From assembly GCA_007859745.1 (NCBI GenBank), contig SMLU01000001.1:62001-126000 (forward strand): DNA of 64,000 nt. The letters are read 5' to 3'. Below are positions 1-8,192 of this stretch, piece by piece. The notes beneath the pieces are model-generated. The model was not told the DNA's origin. It saw only the letters and a program-made list of their open reading frames with translations, and ran no database searches. The stretch is from Phycisphaerae bacterium RAS1 (GTDB lineage: Bacteria; Planctomycetota; Phycisphaerae; UBA1845; Fen-1342). The translations under genes and the position numbers were made by a program. The number at the start of each line of letters is the position of its first letter. The stretch's first letter is position 1.

Positions 1-975
1 CGCCCCGGCCAGCCCGCCGATCGCGCACAGCAGCATGCTCTCCGACTGGATCAGCGAGAACACCAGCCCGGATCGGAAGCCCAGCGACTTGAGCGTCGCG
101 TATTCGTTCAGCCGATCGCGGAAGTTCATGCTCATCGTGTTGGCGGCCGCCATGATCGCCACGAACACCGTCGCGGCCGCCAGAATGCTCAGGTTGCGCG
201 GCAGGTTGAACTGCTGCGTGATGAACTGGTTCATGAAGGCCTTTTCATCCTGCGTCAGCGTCTCGTCCGGCGTGCGGGCGAAGAGCTCGTCGATCGCGAC
301 GCGGAAGTGCTCCAGGTCGTCTTTTGACGCACAGCGCAGGAAGAAAAAGCTCACCAGGCCGCCGGGGGCGCCGGTGTTCTTGAGCCCCTCATCCAGGTAG
401 TCCCGCCGGCACCAGCAGGTGGTCGGATCGGCCGCGTCCGGGCCGATCGACACGATGTGAAACTCCATACCCACGTAGGGCGGCACCGACGGCCAGATGG
501 TCACCTTGTCGCCCACCTTCCAGCCAAACTGCGTCGCGGTCGCCCCGCCGGCGGCCAGCGCCTGCCGGTCGCGCAGCCAGGCGGCCTGCTCGTCGGGCTT
601 CAGGCCGAAATCCGGGAAGGTCGACGCGAACGTGTCGTGATCGACGGCCAGGGTGGTGAGCTGACGCGGGTCGTCCTTGATCTGTCCGCCGATCCAGCGC
701 ACGCCGCAGACGGTCAGAATTCGCGCGTGCGTCGGGTCGAGCGACTCGATCTTCTGACGATGGCCCGCGGGCAGCGGATTGATGATTGAAGTCTTATGCG
801 TGACGGCCAGGCGAAGCTGCTGGGCCGAGTTGTCGAGGAAGCGCTCGATGCCGTGAATGACTGAGATGGACAGCACATAGATGAGAATCGGCAGCCCGAC
901 AGCGGCGCACGTGAGCAGCGACCGGACGGGATTCCGCGTCAGATTGCGCCACAGATAAGTCAGCTTCAGCGTCAC
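1..975 (-). CDS. FtsX/MacB-like ABC transporter permease, 3' end beyond the window
   Basis: Third permease of an ABC exporter operon. The frame opens with GTG at 975 and runs off the left edge, so about 325 residues are visible. The GTG overlaps the stop of the upstream permease by four bases (GTGA), a translational-coupling arrangement, and there is no better ATG. It has an N-terminal membrane helix (LLTCAAVGLPILIYVL), a long extracytoplasmic domain resembling the MacB periplasmic core, and near the edge a second membrane segment followed by NTMSMNFRDRLNEYATLKSLGF, the typical FtsX-family cytoplasmic loop (NTM...R..E...L...GF). The family moves lipoproteins, lipids, peptides or drugs across or out of the inner membrane; the substrate here is unknown. 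It is homologous to the next two genes but divergent from them. Confidence 0.85.
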   Translation of the reverse strand, partial: MTLKLTYLWRNLTRNPVRSLLTCAAVGLPILIYVLSISVIHGIERFLDNSAQQLRLAVTHKTSIINPLPAGHRQKIESLDPTHARILTVCGVRWIGGQIKDDPRQLTTLAVDHDTFASTFPDFGLKPDEQAAWLRDRQALAAGGATATQFGWKVGDKVTIWPSVPPYVGMEFHIVSIGPDAADPTTCWCRRDYLDEGLKNTGAPGGLVSFFFLRCASKDDLEHFRVAIDELFARTPDETLTQDEKAFMNQFITQQFNLPRNLSILAAATVFVAIMAAANTMSMNFRDRLNEYATLKSLGFRSGLVFSLIQSESMLLCAIGGLAGA

Positions 976-2147
976 GGCTCACGCAGTGCGGCGATGGCCT
1001 GAATGCGGGCGGCGCGTGAGGCCGGCGCCAGCGATCCAAGCACGCCGACGATCGCCACCATCAGCATGGCCCCGGCGATGATCAGCGGCGTCAGGTGAAT
1101 CTCAAACGCGATCGTCGTGAAATTGCTGGCGCCGAACATGTCCTTGGTATTGCCCATGATGGCCAGGTACGCCGCGCAGCCGGCGCAGCCGATCGCCCCG
1201 CCGACGAGCGACAGCAGCACGGATTCGATGACGAATCCGAGCCGCACCTGCCCCGGCGAAAAGCCGATCGTCCGCAGCATGGCGATCTCGCGCGTCCGCC
1301 CGGCGACGGTCGAGAACATCGTGTTGGCGACCGAAAAGACCGCCGCCAGCGACATCATCCCCACCAGCACGTAGCACACGGCCTGGTAGAAACGCACATT
1401 CGACGACTGATTCTGCCAGTACTCGGACTCCGTCATGGCTTCGAGCTGGATCGCCGGACCGTCGATCTGCTTCACCACCGCGGCGGCGTCGGCCCCGTCG
1501 GCCAGCCGCAGGCTGGCGGCGGAGTAGACCGTGCGGCCGTAGGCGCTTTGCAGCGACGGCAAATAGCCCCAGATTTCGCTCTCCATCGGCCCGCCGGCGG
1601 CGCTGAAATAACCGACGACCTTGTATTCGCGGGTACCGGAAAAGCCGAGCCTGATGCTCTGGCCGATTTGCAGGCCCTGAAATTGCTGCGCGGCCTTGCG
1701 GCCGACGATGATCTCGGGGGCGCCGGTCGAAAACGCCGCCCCCAGCAGCTTCACGTTGCGGTGCACCTTGAAGGCCGCCTCGGTCACGCCGCGGACGGCG
1801 ACGTTGGCCTGCGTCGTTCCGCCGTCGCGGACGCGCGCCAGCGAAACCTGCACCATCATCTCGGGCGAGATCAGCGGCTGTCCGTCAGACGCGACCTCCG
1901 AAATCTGCATAAGCTTGTTGAAGTCTTCCGGGGGCAATGCGCTGTTGGTTTCGGAGATCGAGCCGCGCTGCATCACGATGACCTTGCGCGGGTCAGCGGC
2001 CACGGCCAGAGAGTCACTCAGCGCGACCACGAAACCCAGCAGCCAGGTGAACGTGCCCACGACCGCGGCGATCACCAGCACCGTGAGGGCCGTGGTCGTC
2101 TTGCGCACGAACAGGTTGCGCCAGTGGTAGCTGAGCGTCAGCGTCAT
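972..2147 (-). CDS. FtsX/MacB-like ABC transporter permease
   Basis: A 391-residue inner-membrane permease, second of three in the operon. It shows an N-terminal helix (ALTVLVIAAVVGTFTWLLGFVV), a periplasmic MacB-PCD-like domain of about 200 residues, and three C-terminal helices. The loop NTMFSTVAGRTREIAMLRTIGFSP after the first C-terminal helix is the FtsX-family signature that contacts the ATPase. The start is the ATG at 2147, seven bases after the preceding permease stops, and its own stop overlaps the next gene. It presumably pairs with the ATPase at 3451-4167. Substrate not deducible. Confidence 0.9.
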   Translation of the reverse strand: MTLTLSYHWRNLFVRKTTTALTVLVIAAVVGTFTWLLGFVVALSDSLAVAADPRKVIVMQRGSISETNSALPPEDFNKLMQISEVASDGQPLISPEMMVQVSLARVRDGGTTQANVAVRGVTEAAFKVHRNVKLLGAAFSTGAPEIIVGRKAAQQFQGLQIGQSIRLGFSGTREYKVVGYFSAAGGPMESEIWGYLPSLQSAYGRTVYSAASLRLADGADAAAVVKQIDGPAIQLEAMTESEYWQNQSSNVRFYQAVCYVLVGMMSLAAVFSVANTMFSTVAGRTREIAMLRTIGFSPGQVRLGFVIESVLLSLVGGAIGCAGCAAYLAIMGNTKDMFGASNFTTIAFEIHLTPLIIAGAMLMVAIVGVLGSLAPASRAARIQAIAALREP

Positions 2148-2154
2148 GCGTCGC

Positions 2155-3324
2155 TTAGGCCACCTTTCGCAGGGCGCTGACCGTGTCCAGCCGGGCCGCC
2201 TGGTACGCCGGCCACAATCCGGCCAGCAATCCGACCAGCACGGCGATGCCGAAAGACACGCCGATGGCGATGGGCGAGATGGCCAGCGACGCGATCGGCA
2301 GCGGACCGAACTTGCTGGGCGGGAAGATGGACAAAGCCGTCGCGGTCGGCACGATGCCGAGGACCGCCCCGGCGATCGCCAGCGTCAGGCTCTCGGCGAT
2401 CACGATCAGAAACAGGCGCCAGGACTGAAAGCCGATCGCCTTGAACACCGCCAGCTCGCGGATGCGCTCGCGGAAGCTCATCATCATCGTGTTTCCCGCC
2501 ACCAGCGCCACGATGCAGACGACCACGATCGCCATGCCGCGCATCAGGCCGGGCAGGTCGCCGACGGCCTGCGTGAAGGTCGCGATGAACGCGTTTTCGT
2601 CGAAGCTGCGCGTTTCGTTCGGGCTGTTGGCGAACAGGGCGTCGATGTCCGCCTGCAACGAGTGCAGCGATTCGACGCTGTTGCACTTGATCCAGAAGAC
2701 GTTGCACGCCGGCGCGTCGAATCCGCCGGCCTTGCGGGCTTCCTCGAAGTAATCGCGCCGCAGGTAGAAGCCGTTGGTGCGGCCGGGCGTGCTGACCACC
2801 TTGATGATGCGAAATTCGAGCGCCAGGTAGGGCGGAACGGTGCTCTCCAGCGTCACGCGATCGCCGAGCTTCCAGTTGTGCTGCTCAACGATGTTCTTCC
2901 CGACCACCGCCGCGACGCGCTCGCGGTTCCACTGCTCGATCTCGGCCTCAGTCATGCCCACGTCGCTGAAGACCGCCGGAAAAGTATCCGGGTCGGCCCC
3001 CAGGCTCTGAATCACGTTCTGCGTATTGGGCACGCGCCCGCCGAACCAGCGCATGCCACAGACGGCCGTCAGCCGCTGCCGCTGCGGGTCGATGCCCTCG
3101 ATGTCCTTGCGCATCCGTTCGGGAAGGTAGTTGGTGAGCGTGATCTTGCTGCGCACGGCCAGGCGCAGCTCGCGCGCCAGCGAGGCGTTGAGCTGAATCA
3201 AAGCGACGACCAGCGAAATCGCCGCGACAAACACGGCCATCGGCAGCGCGAACGCGATGACCGTCAGCGCCGTGCGCATGCGGTTGCGGCGAAGGTTCTG
3301 CATCAGCACGTAGCCGAGCGTCAT
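2155..3324 (-). CDS. FtsX/MacB-like ABC transporter permease
   Basis: A 389-residue permease, first of the three. Topology is one N-terminal helix (RTALTVIAFALPMAVFVAAI), a large extracytoplasmic domain and three C-terminal helices. The NTMMMSFRERIRELAVFKAIGFQ loop is close to the FtsX consensus. The ATG at 3324 is preceded by GAGG at suitable spacing. It lies 126 bp after the ATPase gene and 7 bp before the next permease. LolCDE and MacB systems need one or two permeases, so three behind one ATPase suggests alternative heterodimers or separate duties; this is inference. Confidence 0.9.
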   Translation of the reverse strand: MTLGYVLMQNLRRNRMRTALTVIAFALPMAVFVAAISLVVALIQLNASLARELRLAVRSKITLTNYLPERMRKDIEGIDPQRQRLTAVCGMRWFGGRVPNTQNVIQSLGADPDTFPAVFSDVGMTEAEIEQWNRERVAAVVGKNIVEQHNWKLGDRVTLESTVPPYLALEFRIIKVVSTPGRTNGFYLRRDYFEEARKAGGFDAPACNVFWIKCNSVESLHSLQADIDALFANSPNETRSFDENAFIATFTQAVGDLPGLMRGMAIVVVCIVALVAGNTMMMSFRERIRELAVFKAIGFQSWRLFLIVIAESLTLAIAGAVLGIVPTATALSIFPPSKFGPLPIASLAISPIAIGVSFGIAVLVGLLAGLWPAYQAARLDTVSALRKVA

Positions 3325-3418
3325 TGGGGGCCTCGCGTTCGGAGCGGCGCAGCGATGCGGGCCGCGCTCACGTGCGACGGGGGATGCAGGAACAACGGCG
3401 CGAAGGTTACAGTATTTT

Positions 3419-3444
3419 CTGTGCCTCTGTGCCTCTGTGGTTGC
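3419..3444. repeat. CTGTGCCTCTGTGGTT-type dispersed repeat
   Basis: In the 126-bp gap between ATPase and permease lies a CTGTGCCTCTGTGGTT stretch. The reverse complement recurs at 22172-22196 (ACCACAGAGGCACAGAGAC) and an arm at 22311-22322. It is a short interspersed repeat of unknown function. Confidence 0.5.
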
Positions 3445-3450
3445 ATTTCT

Positions 3451-4167
3451 TCACGACGCCGCCAGCGCCTGGTCCCGGGCCGTCTCAAAGTCGCGCTCCA
3501 GCACGCCTTTTTCCAGGTGCAGTTGCCGCCGGGCGTAGGCGGCGGCTTTCGCGTCGTGCGTCACCATCAGCACCGTCTTGCCCGAGTCCTTGTTCAGCAG
3601 CGTCAGCAGGCTCAGGATTTCCGTCGACGTCTTCGCGTCCAGATCGCCGGTCGGCTCGTCCGCCAGGATCACGTCCGGATCGGTCACGATCGCCCGGGCG
3701 ATCGCGACGCGCTGCTCCTGTCCGCCGGAAAGCTGGTTCGGCCGATGATCCGACCGGTCGCTCAGCCCGACCACGTCCAGCGCGGTCATGACGCGCGCCC
3801 GCCGCTGCCGGCCCGACATGCGGAACAGCAGCAGCGGCAGCTCGACGTTCTGCGCCGCGGTCAGCACCGGGATCAGGTGGTACATCTGGAAGATGAAACC
3901 GACGTGACGGCTGCGCCAGGCGGTCAGTTGCCGCTGACCCAGCCGCTCGAGCTGGGCGTCGCCGACGCGCACCGACCCGCCGTTCGGCGAATCCAGCCCG
4001 CCGATCAGGTGCAGCAACGTGGACTTTCCCGAGCCCGACGGTCCCATCAGCGACACGAAATCGCCCGCGGCGATGTCCAGGTCGAGACCGTCCAGCACCG
4101 GTATGTCGATCCGCCCCTTGCGATAGACCTTGGTCACGCCGCGAAGCTCGATGCCGGCTGAACTCAT
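3451..4167 (-). CDS. LolD/MacB-type ABC exporter ATP-binding protein
   Basis: A 238-residue ATPase, normal length for LolD-type subunits. All motifs are visible: Walker [10 protein letters not shown], signature LSGGQEQR, Walker [13 protein letters not shown] with the catalytic Glu, and the switch His in VMVTHD. The DEPTGDLD form is typical of the LolD/MacB/FtsE group. The frame is open upstream to 4407, but I chose the ATG at 4167 because AGGAG lies just before it and the family N-terminus ([13 protein letters not shown]) begins there. First gene of a four-gene minus-strand operon; it energises the three permeases downstream. A periplasmic partner is not in view. Confidence 0.92.
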   Translation of the reverse strand: MSSAGIELRGVTKVYRKGRIDIPVLDGLDLDIAAGDFVSLMGPSGSGKSTLLHLIGGLDSPNGGSVRVGDAQLERLGQRQLTAWRSRHVGFIFQMYHLIPVLTAAQNVELPLLLFRMSGRQRRARVMTALDVVGLSDRSDHRPNQLSGGQEQRVAIARAIVTDPDVILADEPTGDLDAKTSTEILSLLTLLNKDSGKTVLMVTHDAKAAAYARRQLHLEKGVLERDFETARDQALAAS

Positions 4168-4471
4168 GTACTGCTCCTGCACGCCGCGGTGAGCGCAGCA
4201 AAGTCCGTAATGATATCCGACCCATGCGTGGAGTCGAAACGGCGTACAGTCCGCGCGTCCGCGGCATCCGTCCGAACCCGCCGCGCCGAGCGGCGGGGTG
4301 ACGTCCGCGTGCGTTCGCAGCGGCGCGTGGTAAATTGGCGCCGGGCGCATGCACACCGCAACCCGCCGCTTGGCGCGGCGGGTTCCGAAAAACGCCGCCG
4401 ATCGCAAACTGTCTCGCGATGCGGCCTGGAAGTTGCCCGGTCGCGCCGATTTCCGCTACAACTGCCGCAAT
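4168..4471. repeat. Intergenic region with a facing pair of AACCCGCCGC palindromic repeats
   Basis: The 304-bp gap between the divergent ABC operon and glycogen synthase gene holds two copies, in opposite orientation, of a palindromic repeat (4271-4304 and 4360-4391). Each copy contains AACCCGCCGC and GCGGCGGGTT arms around GCCAA or its variant, usually followed by a tcc-gaa or gtcgac-like edge. Related copies lie at 6381-6413, 20054-20153, 32083-32115 and 32274-32306. No additional gene is evident; promoters of both divergent genes should lie here but no clear boxes stand out. Confidence 0.6.
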
Positions 4472-6412
4472 ATGGCACGTGCCCGCCGCATGAAGCCGGC
4501 CCTGCGAACCGACGAATCGCCGCTGCTGGTCGAGGTGGCGTGGGAGGTCTGCGCGCAGGTGGGCGGCATCTACACCGTGCTGCGCAGCAAGGCCCCCGCC
4601 ACCATCCGCACCTGGGGCGACGATTACTGGCTGATCGGCCCCTACCGCGAACACTCCGCCAAAATCGAACTGGAACCCAAGCCGCCGCCTCCTTTTCTGC
4701 GCGAGATCATCGACGAATTCGAAATGAGCGGCGTGCGCATGCACGCCGGCCAGTGGCTGATCACCGGCCGGCCCAACGTGCTGCTGATCGACCCGCGCTC
4801 GCTGATGATGCGGCTGGCCGACATCAAGTATTACCTGTGGCGCGACTGCGGCCTCGGCTCGCCGCCGGGCGACTACGACTTCGACGAGTCGGTCGCGTTC
4901 GGAGCGGTCGTGGCGGACGTGCTGGAAGCGATGCAGCGCCGCCTCGCGCCGCGGCCGATCATCGCCCAGTTCCATGAGTGGCAGGCGGCCGGCGCGCTGC
5001 CGTTCCTGCGCCACAGGCAGACGCCGATCGCGACCGTGTTCACGACGCACGCCACGCTTGTCGGCCGGGCGCTCAGCTCGGCCAGCGCGAACCTGTATGA
5101 CCACCTCGGCCGGATCGACGGAGCCGCCGTGGCGCAGCGGCACGGCTTCGGCCACCGCTTCGAGCTGGAAAAGGCCGCCGCGCATCGCTGCGACGTCTTC
5201 ACCACTGTCTCCGAGATCACCGGCCAGGAGGCGCAGCAGTTCCTCTCGCGCCGCCCGGACGTGCTCCTGCCCAACGGGCTGAACATCGAGCGCTTCAACG
5301 CGCCGCACGAGTTCCAGAACCTGCACCTGGCGGCCAAGAAGCGCATCCACGATTTCGTGATGGGGCATTTCTTCCCCAGCTACACCTTCGACCTGGACCA
5401 GACGCTCTACTTCTTCACCGCCGGCCGCTACGAGTACACCAACAAGGGCTTCGACGTGTTCGTCGAGGCCCTGCGGCAGCTCAACGAGCGCATGCGGGCC
5501 GAACCCAACGGCGTCACCGTGGTCGCGTTCATCATCACGCGCTCGTCCTACCGCGCTCTCAACGTGGACACGCTCAATCGCCAGGCGATGTTCCACGAGC
5601 TGCGGCGGGCGTGCGCGGCCATCAAGGAAGAGATCGGCCGGCGGCTGTTCGAGACCGTGACCGCCGGGCGCATGCCGACCGTCGAGGACCTGATCGATGA
5701 ATACGCCGGCGTGCGTCTGAAGCGCATGATGCACGCCTGGAGGACCGGGCCGCCGCCCTCGATCGTTACACACGATCTACATGACGACGCCGATGACGCC
5801 GTGCTGAAGCATCTTCGGTTCTGCGGGCTGATCAACCTGCCGCACGATCCGGTCAAGGTCGTGTTCCATCCCGAGTTCATCACCTCGACCAGCCCGGTGC
5901 TGGGGCTGGAATACGATGAGTTCGTGCGCGGCTGCAACCTGGGCGTATTTCCGTCCTACTACGAGCCGTGGGGCTACACGCCGATGGAATGCGTCGTGCG
6001 CGGCATTCCCACCGTGACGAGCGACCTGAGCGGTTTCGGCGCGTACGCGATGGATCACTTCGTCGATCACGACGCCGCCGGGATGTTTGTCGCGCGGCGC
6101 CGCGGTCGGGACTTCGGAAATGTGGCCTGGCAGGTGGCCGAGTGGATGTTCGCGATGACGCGCATGACGGTGCGCGATCGGATCGCGCTGCGCAACCGCG
6201 TCGAGGCCTACGCCGATCACTTCGACTGGAACAACCTGATTCGATACTACATGCAGGCTCGCGACCTGGCCTTCGCGCGCCGCTTTCCGGGAATCACGTG
6301 GTCCGAATCGGCCGCGCCGCACGAAGAGCTGGGGGACCGGCCTTCGGCGCCTTCGGCCGGTCTTCCCGGCTCAACCGTTTTTCCGAACCCGCCGCGCCAA
6401 GCGGCCGGTTGA
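4472..6412 (+). CDS. Glycogen synthase, GT3 (eukaryotic-type) family
   Basis: A 646-residue UDP-glucose-type glycogen synthase of glycosyltransferase family 3, the group of yeast Gsy and animal GYS rather than bacterial GlgA. Recognisable blocks are VEVAWEVCAQVGGIYTVLRSK at residues 15-35 (donor-site loop), FTTHATLVGR, ELEKAAAHRCDVFTTVSEIT, LLPNGLNIERF, and PSYYEPWGYTPMECVVRGIPTV with the paired Glu of the E-x7-E motif. The ATG at 4472 was preferred over the open frame from 4349 because the family N-terminus starts here; ATG 4490 is also possible. The last dozen codons, including the stop, lie inside a dispersed palindromic repeat (6381-6413), so the natural C-terminus may have been replaced. 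Role: linear alpha-1,4-glucan extension in the cytoplasm. Confidence 0.9.
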   Translation: MARARRMKPALRTDESPLLVEVAWEVCAQVGGIYTVLRSKAPATIRTWGDDYWLIGPYREHSAKIELEPKPPPPFLREIIDEFEMSGVRMHAGQWLITGRPNVLLIDPRSLMMRLADIKYYLWRDCGLGSPPGDYDFDESVAFGAVVADVLEAMQRRLAPRPIIAQFHEWQAAGALPFLRHRQTPIATVFTTHATLVGRALSSASANLYDHLGRIDGAAVAQRHGFGHRFELEKAAAHRCDVFTTVSEITGQEAQQFLSRRPDVLLPNGLNIERFNAPHEFQNLHLAAKKRIHDFVMGHFFPSYTFDLDQTLYFFTAGRYEYTNKGFDVFVEALRQLNERMRAEPNGVTVVAFIITRSSYRALNVDTLNRQAMFHELRRACAAIKEEIGRRLFETVTAGRMPTVEDLIDEYAGVRLKRMMHAWRTGPPPSIVTHDLHDDADDAVLKHLRFCGLINLPHDPVKVVFHPEFITSTSPVLGLEYDEFVRGCNLGVFPSYYEPWGYTPMECVVRGIPTVTSDLSGFGAYAMDHFVDHDAAGMFVARRRGRDFGNVAWQVAEWMFAMTRMTVRDRIALRNRVEAYADHFDWNNLIRYYMQARDLAFARRFPGITWSESAAPHEELGDRPSAPSAGLPGSTVFPNPPRQAAG

Positions 6413-6413
6413 C
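6381..6413 (+). repeat. Single AACCCGCCGC palindromic repeat overlapping a stop codon
   Basis: One copy of the same palindrome as at 4271 and 20054 (CCGAACCCGCCGCGCC then AAGCGGCCGGTTG). It encodes the FPNPPRQAAG tail and stop of the glycogen synthase. Confidence 0.6.
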
Positions 6414-6506
6414 CGTGCTTTGCTGGCCGGGCGCCGCGCGGACCATTACAATCCCGCGGCTCAGGCCGCTGACGTGGACCTGGCGGCACGATTTTTGAGA
6501 CGCAAC

Positions 6507-8111
6507 ATGGCCAAAATCACGATTGACGGGAAAGAGGTTCAGTGCCGCGACGGCATTCCGGTCCTGCGGGCGGCGCTGGAGGCGGGGACGGATGTGCCGC
6601 ACTACTGCTATCACCCGGGGCTGACCATCGTCGCGAGTTGCCGACTGTGCCTGATGGAAATGAAGATGCCGCATCCCCAGACCAAGGAGATGGTCTGGGC
6701 GCCCAAGCTCTTCCCGTCGTGCCAGACGCCGGTGAAGGACGGCATGGAAGTCCGCTTCAACTCCCCAGGGGTCCAGGGCAACCAGAAGCACGTGATGGAG
6801 TACTACCTGCTCAATCACCCGCTCGACTGCCCGGTGTGCGACAAGGCCGGCGAGTGCTACCTGCAGGATTACTCCGAGGACTATGGCGCCTCCGCCTCGC
6901 GCATGATCGAGGAGAAGTACAAGAACCCCAAGAAGGACATCGGCAGCAAGACGCTTCTCTACCAGGACCGCTGCGTGCTCTGCACCCGCTGCGTCCGCTT
7001 CGCCGACGAGGTGGCGGGGACGAGCGAACTGGCCGTCGTCAACCGCGGCAGCCGCGGCGAGATCGACGTGTTCCCCGGCCTGCCGCTGGAAAACGAGTTG
7101 CAGGGCAACGTGGTCGATCTTTGTCCGGTCGGGGCGCTGCTCAGCAAAGATTTCCTGTTCAAGCAGCGCGTGTGGTTTCTCAAACCGGCCCAATCGGTCT
7201 GCAGCGGCTGCTCGCGCGGCTGCACGGTCGAAGTGGATCAGAGCGAGAACACAGTCCATCGCCTGCGGCCGCGGTTCAACGAGAAGGTGAACCAGTGGTG
7301 GATGTGCGATGAGGGCCGCTTCGGCTGGAAGTACATTCATCGCGAAGACCGGCTGAATCTGCCGCGCATCCGCCGCAGCGCCGCGGAGCCGGAGCCGATC
7401 GCGTGGGAGGAGCTGCCCGGCGTTCTGCGGATGCGCTTTGACGACGCGGCCCGAGCGGACGACGGGACGGCGGTGGCGGCAGTGCTCAGCCCGATGATGA
7501 GCTGCGAAGAGGCGTGGCTATTGGCGACGTTCGTCCGTTCGCTTGCGCCCAAGTCGACGCTGGTTTCGGGCTTCGTGCCGGTGGTCGGCGGCGACAAGAC
7601 CTTCAAGAAGGGCTTTGTCATCAAGTCCGACAAGGCGCCGAACCAGAAGGGGGTCGAGCGCGTCATCGCGCACTTCGGCGGCGCGACGATGAGCTTCGCC
7701 GATTTCGTGGCCAAGGCCGCGGCCGGTGCGTTCAAGGCGACGTATCTGAGCGCCGGATACGCGACGGCGTGGGTCAATCCGGCGTGGACCGCGAGCCTTC
7801 AGAAGATTCCCTTCCTCGTCGTGCATGACCTGTTCAGCTCGCCGCTCGATGCCGCGGCGACCGTTCAGATTCCCGGCGCAAGCTGGGTCGAGCGAGAAGG
7901 CTCGTTCATGAACTGCGACGGATTGCTTCAGCCGTTCTCGCGGGCGATTACGCCCCTCGACGGCGTGAAGGCGGATTCGCAATTCCTGTACGAACTTGCC
8001 GGCGAGAGCGGCCTCTTCCGCGCGCCGAAATTCCGGGAGAAGATCGCCGCGGAATGCGCGGACCTCGGCCGTGTGTTCGAGCCGAGCGTCGAGCCGGAAT
8101 TCGCGCACTGA
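6507..8111 (+). CDS. nuoG: NADH-quinone oxidoreductase subunit G (NuoG)
   Basis: Iron-sulfur subunit of respiratory complex I, 534 residues. An N-terminal 2Fe-2S ferredoxin fold shows CYHPGLTIVASCRLC plus a further Cys in PSCQTP (about residues 33-75). Then come the His-Cys3 region (HPLDCPVCDKAGECYLQD), a 4Fe-4S site (DRCVLCTRCVRF with DLCPVGAL), and CSGCSRGCTVEV opening the molybdopterin-oxidoreductase-like domain. That C-terminal domain is short and lacks cofactor motifs, as in the compact NuoG of several phyla. Start at ATG 6507: the family sequence MAKITIDGKEV begins there and GAGA precedes it. No other nuo gene is adjacent, so the complex I genes are scattered. Confidence 0.93.
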   Translation: MAKITIDGKEVQCRDGIPVLRAALEAGTDVPHYCYHPGLTIVASCRLCLMEMKMPHPQTKEMVWAPKLFPSCQTPVKDGMEVRFNSPGVQGNQKHVMEYYLLNHPLDCPVCDKAGECYLQDYSEDYGASASRMIEEKYKNPKKDIGSKTLLYQDRCVLCTRCVRFADEVAGTSELAVVNRGSRGEIDVFPGLPLENELQGNVVDLCPVGALLSKDFLFKQRVWFLKPAQSVCSGCSRGCTVEVDQSENTVHRLRPRFNEKVNQWWMCDEGRFGWKYIHREDRLNLPRIRRSAAEPEPIAWEELPGVLRMRFDDAARADDGTAVAAVLSPMMSCEEAWLLATFVRSLAPKSTLVSGFVPVVGGDKTFKKGFVIKSDKAPNQKGVERVIAHFGGATMSFADFVAKAAAGAFKATYLSAGYATAWVNPAWTASLQKIPFLVVHDLFSSPLDAAATVQIPGASWVEREGSFMNCDGLLQPFSRAITPLDGVKADSQFLYELAGESGLFRAPKFREKIAAECADLGRVFEPSVEPEFAH

Positions 8112-8122
8112 AGCGGTAGTCT

Positions 8123-8184
8123 GTAGCGTCGGACCTCTGTGTCCGACGGCGATTTCAGCGTCGGACGGGGAGGCCCGACGCTAC
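8123..8184. repeat. GTAGCGTCGGACC inverted-repeat pair between convergent genes
   Basis: Two imperfect copies of GTAGCGTCGGACCTCTGTG followed by TCCGACG face each other across a short loop, between the convergent nuoG and transketolase genes. The transcript would fold into a long hairpin and may serve as a bidirectional terminator. Same family at 23471-23549 and 33737-33877. Confidence 0.6.
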
Positions 8185-8192
8185 GCGGCTGC

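Noticed and set aside
2146-4161. Long open frame (671 aa) on the plus strand
   Set aside because: It is antisense to the ABC transporter genes, has no domain I recognise and is rich in Arg/His/Gln, the usual look of high-GC shadow frames.
3485-5773. 762-aa frame on the minus strand
   Set aside because: It covers both the ABC ATPase and glycogen synthase in wrong frames. Its sequence is Arg/Gly/Ala-rich with no motifs.
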